Source: Brevundimonas bullata
GTDB lineage: Bacteria; Pseudomonadota; Alphaproteobacteria; Caulobacterales; Caulobacteraceae
Direction: 5' to 3'
DNA: 64,000 nt
Assembly (NCBI RefSeq): GCF_014207965.1
Contig: NZ_JACHLM010000002.1
Span: forward strand, 248,001-312,000
Below are positions 52,904-63,287 of the stretch, in pieces. How positions within the stretch are numbered: position 1 is the first letter of the stretch; every line of letters begins with the position of its first letter. Under the pieces are notes generated by a model, which saw nothing but the letters and a program-made list of their open reading frames with translations, was not told the DNA's origin and ran no database searches. The position numbers and the translations under genes were made by a program.

Positions 52904-53015
52904 CGTCATCCCGGCCGCAGCGTAGCGAAGAGCCGGGACCGCCGGAAGCGCCGTCGCCGGAACAGTCGTGTCTTGAGCTGTCCCGGATAACGGCGGCGCC
53001 GTTTCCGGGATGACG
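52904..53015. repeat. Intergenic CATCCCGG-type repeat element
   Basis: Starts CGTCATCCCGG and ends CCGGGATGACG, an 11-bp terminal inverted repeat around about 90 bp of GC-rich sequence with further CCGG dyads. It is similar at its ends to the element at 639-747, and sits between the patatin and 3-hydroxybutyrate dehydrogenase genes. Confidence 0.7.
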
Positions 53016-53034
53016 CATGAAAAGCTCTAGCGGC

Positions 53035-53832
53035 CTACTGAGCGGTCCAGCCGCCATCGACGGAGAAGTGCGAGCCGTTGGCTGAGGCCCCGAGGTCGGA
53101 CACCAGATAGAGGAAGAGGCCCGCCAGTTCGTCGGTCGTGACGAAGCGTTTGGTCGGCTGCGAGCCGAGGATGACGTTCTTCATCACGTCGTCGGGCGTC
53201 ATGCCGCGCGTGCGGGCCTGATCCTCGATCTGCTTGGCGACGATGGGGGTCTCGACGAAGCCGGGGCAGATGGCGTTGCAGGTGATGTTCTGCTGGGCCA
53301 GTTCCAGCGCCACCGTCTTGGTGAAGCCGATCACGCCGTGCTTTGCAGCGACATAGGCCGACTTGAACGGGCTGGCGACCAGGCCGTGTGCTGAGGCGAT
53401 GTTGACGATCCGGCCGCGCCCCTGCGCCTTCATGATCGGGATGGCCGCCTTGGTGGCGTAGAAGGTCGAGGACAGGTTGATGGCGATGATCTTCTCCCAC
53501 GCCTCGGCGGGGAAGTTCTCTACGGCCTCGACGTGCTGGATGCCGGCGTTGTTGACCAGGATGTCCAGGCGACCCAGCTCGCGATGCGCCGTGGCGACCA
53601 TGTCGGCGATCTGGTCCGGCTGGGTCATGTCGGCCGGATGGTAGAGGACGCGAACGCCCGTCTCGGCCGCCAGACCAGCGCGGGTCTGTTCGATAACGGC
53701 GGGGTCGCCCAGACCGTTCAGCACCACGTCGCCGCCGCACTGTGCAACGGCGCGCGCCAAAGCCAGGCCAATGCCGGAGGTCGAGCCGGAGACGACGGCG
53801 ACCTGGCCCTTGAGATCGTTCATGGCGAACAT
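53035..53832 (-). CDS. bdhA: 3-hydroxybutyrate dehydrogenase (SDR family)
   Basis: 265 residues. Short-chain dehydrogenase with the nucleotide motif SGSTSGIGLAL, the NNAGIQ segment and the active-site pattern SAHGLVASPFKSAYVAAKHG. The family signature of bacterial 3-hydroxybutyrate dehydrogenases (LALARAVAQ, GFVETPIV, HFSVDGGWTAQ) is present. Interconverts 3-hydroxybutyrate and acetoacetate using NAD, part of storage polymer turnover. An alternative start is the ATG three codons in (MNDLKGQ). Confidence 0.9.
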   Translation of the reverse strand: MFAMNDLKGQVAVVSGSTSGIGLALARAVAQCGGDVVLNGLGDPAVIEQTRAGLAAETGVRVLYHPADMTQPDQIADMVATAHRELGRLDILVNNAGIQHVEAVENFPAEAWEKIIAINLSSTFYATKAAIPIMKAQGRGRIVNIASAHGLVASPFKSAYVAAKHGVIGFTKTVALELAQQNITCNAICPGFVETPIVAKQIEDQARTRGMTPDDVMKNVILGSQPTKRFVTTDELAGLFLYLVSDLGASANGSHFSVDGGWTAQ

Positions 53833-53897
53833 GCGGAGAGAACCCGTGAATTAGCTATGCTGCAACGCAGCCTAGCCGCAGTCGTTCAATCTGGCGA

Positions 53898-54671
53898 TCA
53901 GGAATTTCCCTCTCTGATGAATATCCAGTCCGCGTCGGTCGAAAGCGTCTTGTCGAAGCGATAGCCGTCGCGGTCGAAGGCCTTGAGATCAGAAGCTTTC
54001 TCGATACGGTTTTCGATGGCGTAGCGGGCCATGGCGCCGCGCGCCTTCTTGGCGAAGAAGGAGATGATGCGAGCCTCGCCGTCCTTGCGCTCCTTGAAGT
54101 GGGGCGTGATGACCGGCAGCTTCAGCGCCTTGGCGTCGACGGCGCCGAAGTATTCCTGGCTCGCCAGGTTGACCAGGGTGCGGTCGGGTAGGGGGGCGGC
54201 GTCGTCGTTCAGGCGCTGCGAAATACGCTCGCCCCAGAAGTCATAGAGGGTGGCGCCGCGCGGGGTCTTCAGCCGCGTGCCCATTTCCAGGCGGTAGGGC
54301 TGGATGGCGTCCAGCGGCCGCAGCAGGCCGTAGAAGCCCGACAGGATGCGCAGGTGGTCTTGCGCCCAGGCCAGATCGGCAGGGGCCAGCGAGCGGGCGT
54401 CCAGCCCGTCATAGACGTCGCCGGCGAAGGCGAAGACGGCCTGTAGCGCGCCCTCGGTCGTCTCGTTGTCGAAGGCCTGGAAGCGCTCGTAGTTCAGGTC
54501 GGCCAGGGCGTCGGAAATCGACATCAGGCGGCGCAGGTCGGCGCGGCTCAGCTTGCGCGTCACCTTGGCCAGTTCGGCGGTCTCGTCGGCGCAGCGGCGC
54601 GGGGTCGAGGCCACGTCGAGGGCAGGGGGCGTGAAGTCCAGCCGTTTGGCCGGGGACAGGACGATCAGCAA
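53898..54671 (-). CDS. yaaA: Peroxide stress protein YaaA
   Basis: 257 residues. The conserved N-terminus LLIVLSPAKRLDF marks the start, so the TTG at 54671 is used; further-upstream codons are not family sequence. Other landmarks are FNGDVYDGLDA-like FAGDVYDGL, RILSGFYGLLRPLD, YRLEMGTRL and FYAKKARG-like SFFAKKARGAMARY. YaaA lowers intracellular free iron under peroxide stress in E. coli. Confidence 0.9.
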   Translation of the reverse strand: MLIVLSPAKRLDFTPPALDVASTPRRCADETAELAKVTRKLSRADLRRLMSISDALADLNYERFQAFDNETTEGALQAVFAFAGDVYDGLDARSLAPADLAWAQDHLRILSGFYGLLRPLDAIQPYRLEMGTRLKTPRGATLYDFWGERISQRLNDDAAPLPDRTLVNLASQEYFGAVDAKALKLPVITPHFKERKDGEARIISFFAKKARGAMARYAIENRIEKASDLKAFDRDGYRFDKTLSTDADWIFIREGNS

Positions 54672-54765
54672 GGCGACATAGACTCCGAAGCATCGGGAAG
54701 CGGGCCTCATAGGCCGCTTCCGTGACGATTTGAACCGTCGGCGGCGTCACATGCGGTCGTGAGGC

Positions 54766-56169
54766 CTAGAAGAGGACCGCTGGATTCATGATCCGCTGGG
54801 GGTCGATGGCCTGACGGACGGTCTGCATTGTCGCGATCTCCAACGGCGACTTGTAGCGCCGCGCCTCGTCGGTTTTGAGCCGTCCCAGTCCGTGTTCCGC
54901 CGAGATGGAGCCGTTGTAGCGGGCCACCACGTCGTGGACGATTTCGGAGCCTTCCATCCAGCGGGCGATGAAGGTGGGCACGTCCTCGCCGACGCCGGGG
55001 ATCACGTCATAGTGAAGGTTGCCGTCGCCGACGTGGCCGAAGACCGAGACGCGGCAGCCGGGGTGGAATTTCTCCACCGCCGCCGTGGCCTCGTCGATGA
55101 AGTCGGCGATCTGCGACACCGGCACCGAGACGTCGTGTTTCCAGCCGCCGCCCTCAGGCTTGAGCCCCGCCGAGTGTTCTTCGCGCAGACGCCAGAAGGC
55201 GGCCTTCTGGGCGTCGTTCTGGGCTATGGCGGCGTCGATGATCAGCCCTTCCTCGAAGGCGCCGGTCAGCAGCCGTTCCATGGCCGAATCAGCGCCGCCG
55301 GGCTCGCCCGAGGTTAGCTCGATCAGGACGTACCAGGGCGGGGTAGACTCCAGCGGCTCGCGGGTGTCGGGAATGTTCTTGAGCACCAGGGCCATGCCCA
55401 GGCGTTTCATCAGCTCGAAGGCCTCGACCCCGCCGCCGGTCTCGGCCTTGGCGCGGGCCAGCAGGGCGACAGCGGCGTGGTGGCTTTCCAGCCCGACGAT
55501 GGCCGTGGCGCGGCTGCGCATGATGGGGAAGAGTTTCAGCGTCGCCGCCGTGACGACGCCGAGGGTGCCTTCGGCGCCGATGAATAGCTGCTTCAGGTCA
55601 TAGCCGGTGTTGTCCTTGCGCAGGCGCTTCAGGCCGTTGAACACCTGGCCGTCGGGCATGACGGCTTCGATACCCAGCACCAGATCGCGCATCATGCCGT
55701 AGCGCAGGACGGCCGTGCCGCCGGCGTTGGTGGAGATGACGCCGCCGATGGTGGCCGAGCCTTCGGCCGCGAGGCTGAGCGGGAAAAAGCGGTCCTTTTC
55801 CTTGGCCAATTGCTGGGCCTCCAGCAGGGTGACCCCAGCCTCCAGCGTCATGGCGTCGTCGAGCGGGGTCACGTCGCGCACGGTGCGCAGCTTGCGCGTG
55901 GACAGCAGAACCTCGCCAAAGGGGATCTGGCCGCCGACCAGGCCGGTGCCGCCGCCTTGGGTGACGACCGCGACGCCGTGTCGGGCGCAGATCGCGACGG
56001 CTGTGGCGACTTCTTCGGTCGTGCGCGGCTGCAGCAGGATGGGGGTTTCGCCCGTCCAGCGCCCGCGCCATTCGGTCAGCCAGGGGGCCATGTCATCGGC
56101 GTCCGCGGTCCAGGCGCCGGGCAGGGCGGCCTTGAGGTCTTCGATGGCGGCGGGCGTGGGGAGGGTCAT
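54766..56169 (-). CDS. FAD-binding oxidase (D-2-hydroxyacid dehydrogenase-like)
   Basis: 467 residues. The N-terminal FAD domain has [21 protein letters not shown] and GGGTGLVGG; the C-terminal domain ends in [18 protein letters not shown] and [10 protein letters not shown]. This is the GlcD/D-lactate dehydrogenase/D-2-hydroxyglutarate dehydrogenase family ([14 protein letters not shown]). The exact substrate cannot be decided from motifs. The start [18 protein letters not shown] is preferred over a frame-open region upstream. Confidence 0.85.
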   Translation of the reverse strand: MTLPTPAAIEDLKAALPGAWTADADDMAPWLTEWRGRWTGETPILLQPRTTEEVATAVAICARHGVAVVTQGGGTGLVGGQIPFGEVLLSTRKLRTVRDVTPLDDAMTLEAGVTLLEAQQLAKEKDRFFPLSLAAEGSATIGGVISTNAGGTAVLRYGMMRDLVLGIEAVMPDGQVFNGLKRLRKDNTGYDLKQLFIGAEGTLGVVTAATLKLFPIMRSRATAIVGLESHHAAVALLARAKAETGGGVEAFELMKRLGMALVLKNIPDTREPLESTPPWYVLIELTSGEPGGADSAMERLLTGAFEEGLIIDAAIAQNDAQKAAFWRLREEHSAGLKPEGGGWKHDVSVPVSQIADFIDEATAAVEKFHPGCRVSVFGHVGDGNLHYDVIPGVGEDVPTFIARWMEGSEIVHDVVARYNGSISAEHGLGRLKTDEARRYKSPLEIATMQTVRQAIDPQRIMNPAVLF

Positions 56170-56246
56170 ATCCGCCTTGTGGCAAAAGGCGTGGCGTGGT
56201 GGAAGCGCAAAACCCTGCCTCCAGGCGCTCAATTCGCGGAGAAAAC

Positions 56247-56711
56247 ATGATTCCGGTCCCGGCTGTGGGCGTGGTCTGCCTGAAAGGCGACGAAGTCCTG
56301 CTGATCCGTCGCGGCACGCCGCCGCGTCAGGGCGAATGGAGCCTTCCGGGCGGACGCATCGAGCCTGGCGAGCGGCTTGCCGATGCGGCCTTGCGTGAAC
56401 TGCGCGAGGAGACGGGCGTGGAGGCCCAACTGATCGGTCTGATCGACGTGGTGGACGGTCTGTTTCCCGAAGCCAAGCGACACTACGTCCTGATCGACTA
56501 CGCTGCGGTGTGGACCGGCGGCGAGCCGACAGCGGGCGACGACGCCGCAGAGGCCGTCTTTGTGCCGTTCGAGGAGGCGTTGCGCCGGGTGGGCTGGTCC
56601 GAGACGCGGCGGATCATCCGGCAGGCGCGGGTCATGGCTGCACGCCGTGCTGACGGCCTTGTCATCGCCGGTGAACCGGATTCGGTGGCGCGAGGGCGGG
56701 GCGACCGTTAA
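56247..56711 (+). CDS. NUDIX hydrolase (ADP-ribose pyrophosphatase-like)
   Basis: 154 residues. The Nudix box [26 protein letters not shown] is complete, with the catalytic glutamates in REETG. Start ATG after GGAGAAAAC. Hydrolyses a nucleoside diphosphate derivative; substrate unknown. Divergent from the FAD-binding oxidase by about 75 bp, followed by the SPFH gene. Confidence 0.85.
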   Translation: MIPVPAVGVVCLKGDEVLLIRRGTPPRQGEWSLPGGRIEPGERLADAALRELREETGVEAQLIGLIDVVDGLFPEAKRHYVLIDYAAVWTGGEPTAGDDAAEAVFVPFEEALRRVGWSETRRIIRQARVMAARRADGLVIAGEPDSVARGRGDR

Positions 56712-56736
56712 GCTCCGCGCTCAACCGGAGGGGCTT

Positions 56737-57774
56737 ATGGATTTCTCGATTTTCTTCTTTGTGGTGTTCGCAGCCTTCGCGATCATCTTCCTGTTCAGCG
56801 TCATCAAGATCGTGCCGCAAGGCCGTGAATTTACGGTGGAACGCTTTGGCAAATACACCAAGACGCTGAAGCCCGGCATCAGCATCCTGACCCCCTTCGT
56901 TGAACGGGTCGGTCGGCGCATGAACATGATGGAGCAGGTCCTGGACGTGCCTCAGCAGGAGGTCATCACCAAGGACAACGCCATGGTGAAGGTCGATGCC
57001 ATCGTCTTCATCCAGGTGATGGAGGCCTCGGCCGCCGCCTATCGCGTTGAAAACCTGCCCTACGCTATCACCCAGCTGTGCATGACCAACCTGCGCACCG
57101 TGGTCGGTTCGATGGAGCTGGACGAGGTCCTGTTCCAGCGCGACAGCATCAACTCGCGCCTGCTGACCGTCATCGACGCGGCGACCGAGCCGTGGGGCGT
57201 CAAGGTCAACCGGATCGAGATCAAGGATCTGACCCCGCCCGCCGACATCACCAACGCCATGGCGCGCCAGATGAAGGCCGAGCGTGAGAAGCGCGCGGTG
57301 ATCACGGAGGCCGAGGGCGAGAAGCAGGCCGCCATCGCCCGCGCCGAGGGCGCCAAGCAGTCGGCCATCCTGCAGGCTGAGGGCCGTCGCGAAGCCGCCT
57401 TCCGTGACGCCGAGGCGCGCGAACGTGAAGCGGAGGCCGAGGCCAAGGCTACGGCCATGGTGTCCGAAGCCATCGCCCGCGGCGACGTCAACGCCATCAA
57501 CTACTTCGTGGCCCAGAAATACGTCGAGGCCTTCGCCGAACTGGCGCGCAATCCGACGGCCAAGACGGTCATCGTCCCGGCCGAGATGAGCGGTCTGGTC
57601 GGCACCATTGCAGGTCTCGGCGAACTGGTCGGTCTGGCCAAGGAGCAGCAGCAGGGGCGCACCGACGTTCGCCGCGAGCCCCGTCAGGCCGCCACGCCTT
57701 CGCCCGCCTCGACGCCGCCGGCCCGCACGGTCGCGCCGCGTCGCCCCGGCGGCGCTGTGCCGACCACGGAGTAG
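56737..57774 (+). CDS. SPFH/stomatin-like membrane protein (QmcA/paraslipin)
   Basis: 345 residues. One N-terminal helix ([20 protein letters not shown]), then the SPFH domain (about 20-180, [35 protein letters not shown]), then a helical rod with [20 protein letters not shown] and a Pro-rich tail of about 40 residues. It is paired with an NfeD gene three bases downstream, a widespread combination that controls membrane protein quality. Start follows CCGGAGGGG. Confidence 0.9.
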   Translation: MDFSIFFFVVFAAFAIIFLFSVIKIVPQGREFTVERFGKYTKTLKPGISILTPFVERVGRRMNMMEQVLDVPQQEVITKDNAMVKVDAIVFIQVMEASAAAYRVENLPYAITQLCMTNLRTVVGSMELDEVLFQRDSINSRLLTVIDAATEPWGVKVNRIEIKDLTPPADITNAMARQMKAEREKRAVITEAEGEKQAAIARAEGAKQSAILQAEGRREAAFRDAEAREREAEAEAKATAMVSEAIARGDVNAINYFVAQKYVEAFAELARNPTAKTVIVPAEMSGLVGTIAGLGELVGLAKEQQQGRTDVRREPRQAATPSPASTPPARTVAPRRPGGAVPTTE

Positions 57775-57777
57775 GTC

Positions 57778-58236
57778 ATGGACTTCATCCAGAACCTCTA
57801 TGCTTCCCAGCCCTTCTGGCTGTGGCTGGCCGTCGGCGTGGTCCTGCTGGCCATTGAGGCGGCGGCGTCGACCGAGTGGCTGCTGTGGCCGGCGGTCGCG
57901 GCGGGCGTCGTCGCCCTGATCGCGGCGATTGCGCCGAACCTTGGCCTGCCGGTCGAGGCGGGAATTTTCGCGGCCCTGACCGTCATCGCCACCCTGGCGT
58001 CGCGGACCCTGATCAAACGGGTCAATCCGACCGACGAGCCGGACATCAACGACCGCGACCTGCGTCTGGTGGGCGAGCGGGCGCGGGTGGTCGAGGCCTT
58101 CGTCGATGGTCGCGGCCGGGTCTTCGTCTCGGGCGCCGAATGGCCGGCCGAGATCGAAGGCGCCGCCCCGCTGGCGGGCGAGAGCGTGGTGGTCGAATCA
58201 GTGGCCGGTCCGCGCCTGAAGGTGCGCGCGATCTGA
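57778..58236 (+). CDS. NfeD-family membrane protein
   Basis: 152 residues. Three hydrophobic segments (about 12-32, 38-56, 60-80) precede a small OB-fold domain (LVGERARVVEAFVDGRGRVFVSGAEWPA). It is translated immediately after the SPFH protein. NfeD partners stomatin-type proteins. Short form without the protease domain. Confidence 0.9.
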   Translation: MDFIQNLYASQPFWLWLAVGVVLLAIEAAASTEWLLWPAVAAGVVALIAAIAPNLGLPVEAGIFAALTVIATLASRTLIKRVNPTDEPDINDRDLRLVGERARVVEAFVDGRGRVFVSGAEWPAEIEGAAPLAGESVVVESVAGPRLKVRAI

Positions 58237-58246
58237 GCCCTTCGGC

Positions 58247-58699
58247 CTAGCGGCGGCGCATCTCGTCGACGCCGCGATTCGCCAGGGCGTCGGCCCGTTC
58301 GTTCAGGACGTGGCCGGCGTGACCCTTGACCCAGTGCCACTTGACCTCGTGGCGGCTGCGGGCTTCGTCCAGGCGTCGCCACAGGTCGTCGTTCTTGACC
58401 GGCTTCTTGTCGGCGGTTTTCCAGCCGCGCGCCTTCCACCCCCGGATCCATTCCGTGATGCCCTGCATGACGTATTTGCTGTCGGTATGCAGGTCGACGC
58501 GGCACGGGCGCTTGAGGGCCTCCAGCGCGGCGATGGCGGCCATCAACTCCATGCGGTTGTTGGTGGTGTTGGGCTCTCCGCCCCAGAGTTCCTTCTCCAG
58601 GCCGCCGCCGGTTTGCAGAATGGCGCCCCAGCCGCCGGGACCGGGATTGCCCTTGCAGGCGCCGTCGGTATGGATGATGACGTGATCAACGAGACTCAT
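58247..58699 (-). CDS. rnhA: Ribonuclease HI
   Basis: 150 residues. The catalytic carboxylates are in [45 protein letters not shown] and NERADALAN. Removes RNA from RNA-DNA hybrids, including primers. Start ATG at 58699. Convergent with nfeD. Confidence 0.95.
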   Translation of the reverse strand: MSLVDHVIIHTDGACKGNPGPGGWGAILQTGGGLEKELWGGEPNTTNNRMELMAAIAALEALKRPCRVDLHTDSKYVMQGITEWIRGWKARGWKTADKKPVKNDDLWRRLDEARSRHEVKWHWVKGHAGHVLNERADALANRGVDEMRRR

Positions 58700-58809
58700 G
58701 GCCGCGTCCCTACAGCGTCCCTTGGCGCGCCGCCATCAGTCAGCCTATATGACGCACAACAATCAGTCGGACGGGACCGCTTTCGTGGTCCCTTTGAGGA
58801 GGTAACGCC

Positions 58810-59028
58810 ATGGGCTCCATGAGCATCTGGCACTGGGCCATCGTCATTGTCGTGATCGCGCTTCTGTTCGGCGGACGCGGCAAGCTGTCCGGCATCATGG
58901 GCGACGCGGCCAAGGGCATCCGCGCCTTCAAGGACGGCCTGAAAGACGATACGGATTCCAAGGGCCCGAAGGACGGCGTCAGCTCGCTGCCGCGCACCGA
59001 GGCCGAAAAAGAAGACCTGAACCGCTGA
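58810..59028 (+). CDS. tatA: Twin-arginine translocase subunit TatA
   Basis: 72 residues. One helix ([20 protein letters not shown]), a short hinge, then an amphipathic helix with [16 protein letters not shown], and an acidic tail. Forms the pore-forming oligomer for export of folded proteins. Start ATG after GGAGG. First gene of tatABC. Confidence 0.95.
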   Translation: MGSMSIWHWAIVIVVIALLFGGRGKLSGIMGDAAKGIRAFKDGLKDDTDSKGPKDGVSSLPRTEAEKEDLNR

Positions 59029-59054
59029 TCGCGTTCGCGGAGAGACGCTGAATC

Positions 59055-59615
59055 ATGGGTGGTCTTGGCCCCGGAATCGGCGGGTTCGAAATCCTTGTCA
59101 TCGGTCTGGTGGCCCTGCTGGTCGTGGGGCCAAAGGATTTGCCGATGCTGATGCGCAAGGTCGGTCAGTTCGTCGCCAAGGCGCGCGGAATGGCCAACGA
59201 ATTCCGCGCCAGCTTCGACGAAATGGCTCGGCAGTCCGAGCTGGACGACCTTCGCAAGGAGGTCGAGGCTCTGCGGACCGGGCAGGGCATGCACCCGCTC
59301 GGCGCCGAGGCCGAGGCGGCGTTCAAGGATATCCGGAAGGATCTGGAAGCGCCGCTTGATGCGCCGGCTCTGGCTGCGCCCGCGCAGGAGGGACCGGTGG
59401 CCACTGGCGTGGACGAATGGCCCGACGCGATCCAGCCTGCTGTGGAACCGGTCGCGGTGACCGTCGCCGCTGAACCCGAGGCCGAGGCGGCTTCGAAGCC
59501 CAAGACGGCTCGTACGCCGGCAAAGCGCACTGCCAAGGCTACGTCCAAGGCCAGCGGCGCCGTCGCCGGGACTGCCAAGCCTAAAGCCGTGCGTAAGAAG
59601 AAGGTCGATCAATGA
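59055..59615 (+). CDS. tatB: Twin-arginine translocase subunit TatB
   Basis: 186 residues. An N-terminal helix (GGFEILVIGLVALLVVGPKD) with GPKDLP, an amphipathic helix, and a long Ala/Pro/Lys-rich tail (AKRTAKATSKASG). It receives the precursor signal with TatC. Overlaps tatC by four bases. Confidence 0.95.
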   Translation: MGGLGPGIGGFEILVIGLVALLVVGPKDLPMLMRKVGQFVAKARGMANEFRASFDEMARQSELDDLRKEVEALRTGQGMHPLGAEAEAAFKDIRKDLEAPLDAPALAAPAQEGPVATGVDEWPDAIQPAVEPVAVTVAAEPEAEAASKPKTARTPAKRTAKATSKASGAVAGTAKPKAVRKKKVDQ

Positions 59616-60499
59616 CGTCGTTCGACCGGGATGAGGCTGAGATCGAGGCCTCGCGCGCGCCCCTGATGGATCATCTGATCGAGCTGCGCGGGCGGCTGCT
59701 GATCTGCGTCGTGGCCTTCATCGTCGCCTTCATCGGCTGTTTCGCCTTCTCCGAGAAACTCTATCTTTTCCTTGTCCAGCCCTATGTGGTGTCGGCTGCC
59801 TTCCACCAGACGGTGGGGGCGCACGGCCATGTGTCGCCGTTTGACCTGATCCTGGGCACGGCGCGCCTGATCCCGGTGCCCGATGTAGACCACCAGAGCG
59901 TCAAGTTGATCTACACGGCGCCGCTGGAGATCCTGTTCACCAAGATGAAGCTGGCGGGTCTGGGCGCGGTCATCGTGGCCTTCCCGGTTCTGGCCTGGCA
60001 GCTGTATCGCTTCGTCGCGCCGGGTCTCTATCGCAACGAGAAGGGCGCCTTCCTGCCCTTCCTGGTGGCGGCGCCTTTGCTTTTCCTGTTGGGCGCGGCC
60101 CTGGTCTATTTCGTCATGCTGCCCTTCGTGATGTGGTTTTCGCTGAGCCAGCAGATCATCGGGCAGGGCGTCTCGGCGGAACTGCTACCCAAGGTGTCGG
60201 ACTATCTGAACCTGGTAACGGCGCTGATCCTGGCCTTCGGTCTTTGCTTCCAGCTTCCGGTCGTCATGACCCTGCTAGGCCTGGCCGGAATGATCAGCTC
60301 CCAGGTCATGGCCAAGGGGCGGCGCTACGCCATCGTCGCCGTGGTCGTGGTCGCCGCCATCGTCACCCCGCCGGACCCTATCAGCCAGCTGATGCTCGCC
60401 GTGCCGATGGTGCTGCTCTACGAAGTTTCGATCTGGTGCGTCCGCATCATCGAACTGCGCCGCAAGAAGGCGGATGCGGCCGAGGAACTGGCCAGCTAA
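59612..60499 (+). CDS. tatC: Twin-arginine translocase subunit TatC
   Basis: 295 residues with six predicted helices. The conserved N-terminus PLMDHLIELRGRLLICVVAF and the FLxxxPFLAWQLYRFVAPGLY region are present, as is PPDPISQLMLAVPMVLLYE. Recognises twin-arginine signal peptides. Confidence 0.95.
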   Translation: MTSFDRDEAEIEASRAPLMDHLIELRGRLLICVVAFIVAFIGCFAFSEKLYLFLVQPYVVSAAFHQTVGAHGHVSPFDLILGTARLIPVPDVDHQSVKLIYTAPLEILFTKMKLAGLGAVIVAFPVLAWQLYRFVAPGLYRNEKGAFLPFLVAAPLLFLLGAALVYFVMLPFVMWFSLSQQIIGQGVSAELLPKVSDYLNLVTALILAFGLCFQLPVVMTLLGLAGMISSQVMAKGRRYAIVAVVVVAAIVTPPDPISQLMLAVPMVLLYEVSIWCVRIIELRRKKADAAEELAS

Positions 60500-60508
60500 A
60501 ACTGCAGC

Positions 60509-60895
60509 CTAGAAGACGTTGATCTGAGCGGGTCTGGCTGGGTGGTTCGTGCCGGCGGCGGCAGCCAGGTCGTTCTTGACCAAGGCGACACCGACCGGAC
60601 CCGCGCCGCCTGTCTTGGTGAGAGTGCAGCTTCCGTTGTCGCCTGGCAGTCGGCCTCGCTGAGGCCCCTGTCCAGCTCGGTTCAGGCGGTTCGCCCAGTG
60701 CTCGCGATCATACCGGCCCATGTCGAGTGTGACGGGGCTGAACCCGCAGGACAGGGACCAGCTCGCTCCCTGAGGCGCCGCCACGGACCAGTGAAGCCCC
60801 CCGCCGTGGTTTTGTCCCACGTTGGTCTGGCCGGAAGCGCTGGAAACCATCGCAGTCAAGCCTATGGCCAGAACGGCCGTCATCGCGTGGTCCAT
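60509..60895 (-). CDS. Hypothetical secreted protein
   Basis: 128 residues. A signal peptide (MDHAMTAVLAIGLTAMVSSA) ends SASG. The mature part is Gly/Asn-rich with CGFSPVTLDMGRYDREHW and a second cysteine in GSCTLTKTGG, suggesting one disulfide in the periplasm. No family recognised. Convergent with tatC, 10 bp apart. Confidence 0.6.
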   Translation of the reverse strand: MDHAMTAVLAIGLTAMVSSASGQTNVGQNHGGGLHWSVAAPQGASWSLSCGFSPVTLDMGRYDREHWANRLNRAGQGPQRGRLPGDNGSCTLTKTGGAGPVGVALVKNDLAAAAGTNHPARPAQINVF

Positions 60896-60976
60896 CACCG
60901 CCCCCGTACCCAGTCTTGACCGAACCATAGTCGATGAGATGGTGAGGGCAACGCTCCTAAGGGGCGGAGCAGACCG

Positions 60977-61222
60977 TTAGTGCCGACCGTCCCGCTCGTG
61001 CTTCTTTTCCTGCGAGGTCGAGTGTTTGGCGTGCTTGGCCTTGGCTGAGTGGCCCTTGTGAATATCGTTCTCGCCGCCGCCGCCCGAGACCTGACTGCGC
61101 GGCGACAGGTGATCAGGCGCGTCGGCGTCCTTGACCCGTGGGTCAGGCTTGGGCTTGTCTCGGTTCTCATGGCTAGCTCCCGGACCGCCCCAGCGGTCGG
61201 TGTCGGCGTGTTTGTTGGGCAT
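60977..61222 (-). CDS. Small hydrophilic stress-type protein
   Basis: 81 residues from MPNKHADTDRWGGPGASHEN, after GGAGAAACC. Almost entirely polar and charged with His, Lys, Asp, Gly (HKGHSAKAKHAKHSTSQEKKHE), so likely disordered. A near-consensus EcfG promoter (61247-61271) lies just upstream. Function unknown. Confidence 0.6.
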   Translation of the reverse strand: MPNKHADTDRWGGPGASHENRDKPKPDPRVKDADAPDHLSPRSQVSGGGGENDIHKGHSAKAKHAKHSTSQEKKHERDGRH

Positions 61223-61246
61223 GGCGGGTTTCTCCTTCGGGAGGGC

Positions 61247-61271
61247 AACCGCGCTCGGCGGAGGATGTTCC
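61247..61271 (-). promoter_or_regulatory. Possible EcfG-type promoter (near consensus)
   Basis: On the minus strand GGAAC, 16 bases, GGTT, about 25 bp upstream of the start of the 60977-61222 gene. The -35 is exact and the -10 differs at one base. Confidence 0.35.
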
Positions 61272-61289
61272 CGCCGGTTCCGGCCCATG

Positions 61290-61322
61290 AAAAAGGCGCC
61301 GGACGTTGCCGCCCGGCGCCTT
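61290..61322 (-). terminator. Rho-independent terminator of glnA
   Basis: AAGGCGCCGG and CCGGCGCCTT (61293-61302 with 61313-61322) form a 10-bp stem; on the minus strand TTTTTC follows. It is about 22 bp past the glnA stop. Confidence 0.9.
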
Positions 61323-61344
61323 GATCGTCAGGCCGATCCGGGGA

Positions 61345-62754
61345 TCAGCAGCTGTAGTACATGTCGAATTCGACCGGGTGCGGATGCAGTTGCAGGCGGG
61401 CGACTTCTTCAGACTTCAGCGCGATGTAGCTGTCGATGAAGTCGTCATCCATGACGCCGCCCTTCTTGAGGAAGGCGCGGTCCGCGTCGAGAGCGTCGAG
61501 AGCTTCCTTCAGCGAACCGGCGACTTCCGGGATCGAGCCACGCTCTTCCGGCGGCAGGTCGTAGAGGTTCTTGTCGGCGGGCGCGCCCGGATCGATGCGG
61601 TTCTCGATCCCGTCCAGACCGGCCATCAGAAGGGCGACGAAGGTCAGGTAGGGGTTGCCCATCGGGTCGGGGAAGCGGGCTTCCAGACGCTTGGCCTTGG
61701 GCGAGGAGACGTGCGGGATGCGGATCGAGGCCGAACGGTTGCTGGCCGAGTAGGCCAGCTTCACCGGAGCTTCATAGCCGGGCACCAGGCGCTTGTAGGA
61801 GTTGGTGGTCGAATTGGCGAAGGCGTTGATGGCCTTGGCGTGCTTGATGACGCCGCCGATGTACCACAGACATTCCTGCGATAGGCCGGCGTACTTGTCG
61901 CCGGCGAACTGGGGCTTGCCGTCCTTCCAGATCGACATGTGGACGTGCATGCCCGAGCCGTTGTCGGCGAACATGGGCTTGGCCATGAAGGTCGCTGACT
62001 TGCCGTAGGCCGCGGCCACGTTGTGGATTACGTATTTGTAGAGCTGCAGGCGGTCGGCCATGGTCAGCAGGTCGCTGAACTTCAGGCCCAGTTCGTGCTG
62101 CGCCGGGGCCACCTCGTGGTGATGCTTCTCGGGCTGCATGCCGAGGTCCTTCATCACGGCCAGCATTTCGCCGCGCAGGTCCTGGGCGGAGTCGACCGGG
62201 TTGACCGGGAAGTAGCCGCCCTTGTGACCCGGACGGTGGCCCAGGTTGCCCTCGGCGTATTCAGCGCCGGTGTTGGCCGGCAGTTCGGTCGAATCGAAGC
62301 TGTAGCCGGTGTTGTGGGGAGCCGTGTTCCAGCGCACGTCGTCGAAGATGAAGAACTCGGCTTCCGGGCCGAAATAGACCACGTCGCCCACGCCCGACGA
62401 CTGGACATAGGCCAGGGCCTTCTTGGCCATCGAGCGGCTGTCGCGGTTGTAGGGCTCGCCCGTGTCGGGGCTGACGACGTCGCAGAAAAGGAAGAGGGTG
62501 GTCTGCTGGTAGAAGGGGTCGATATAGGCCCGCTCCAGATCCGGCTTCAGCAGCATGTCGCTTTCGTTGATGGCCTTCCAGCCCGCGATCGACGAGCCGT
62601 CGAACATGGTGCCTTCTTCAAGGAACTCTTCGTCGACAAGATCGATATCGAAGGTGACGTGCTGCAGGCGACCACGGGTGTCGGTGAAGCGGACGTCGAC
62701 GTACTGGACGTCCTTGTCCTTGATCTCTTGAAGGATCTTTTGGGCGGCGCTCAT
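61345..62754 (-). CDS. glnA: Glutamine synthetase type I
   Basis: 469 residues. It makes glutamine from glutamate, ammonia and ATP as a cytoplasmic dodecamer. Landmarks are the beta-grasp start, [37 protein letters not shown] and NRSASIRIP. The adenylylation site is Tyr398 in [10 protein letters not shown], so activity can be set by GlnE. Second gene after glnB; a hairpin between them may reduce readthrough. Confidence 0.97.
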   Translation of the reverse strand: MSAAQKILQEIKDKDVQYVDVRFTDTRGRLQHVTFDIDLVDEEFLEEGTMFDGSSIAGWKAINESDMLLKPDLERAYIDPFYQQTTLFLFCDVVSPDTGEPYNRDSRSMAKKALAYVQSSGVGDVVYFGPEAEFFIFDDVRWNTAPHNTGYSFDSTELPANTGAEYAEGNLGHRPGHKGGYFPVNPVDSAQDLRGEMLAVMKDLGMQPEKHHHEVAPAQHELGLKFSDLLTMADRLQLYKYVIHNVAAAYGKSATFMAKPMFADNGSGMHVHMSIWKDGKPQFAGDKYAGLSQECLWYIGGVIKHAKAINAFANSTTNSYKRLVPGYEAPVKLAYSASNRSASIRIPHVSSPKAKRLEARFPDPMGNPYLTFVALLMAGLDGIENRIDPGAPADKNLYDLPPEERGSIPEVAGSLKEALDALDADRAFLKKGGVMDDDFIDSYIALKSEEVARLQLHPHPVEFDMYYSC

Positions 62755-62793
62755 GCTCGAAGTCCTGTTGGTTCGGGGAGGAGAGGAGGAACG

Positions 62794-62821
62794 AAAAGCG
62801 GCCGCCCGGAAGGGACGGCCG
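62794..62821 (-). terminator. Probable attenuator hairpin between glnB and glnA
   Basis: A 9-bp stem with one G-T pair (62799-62807 with 62813-62821) is followed on the minus strand by CTTTTCG. It could terminate part of the glnB transcripts, giving more GlnB than GlnA, or be a partial terminator. Confidence 0.5.
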
Positions 62822-62829
62822 TAGGGTGG

Positions 62830-63285
<456 letters not shown>

Positions 63286-63287
63286 TC

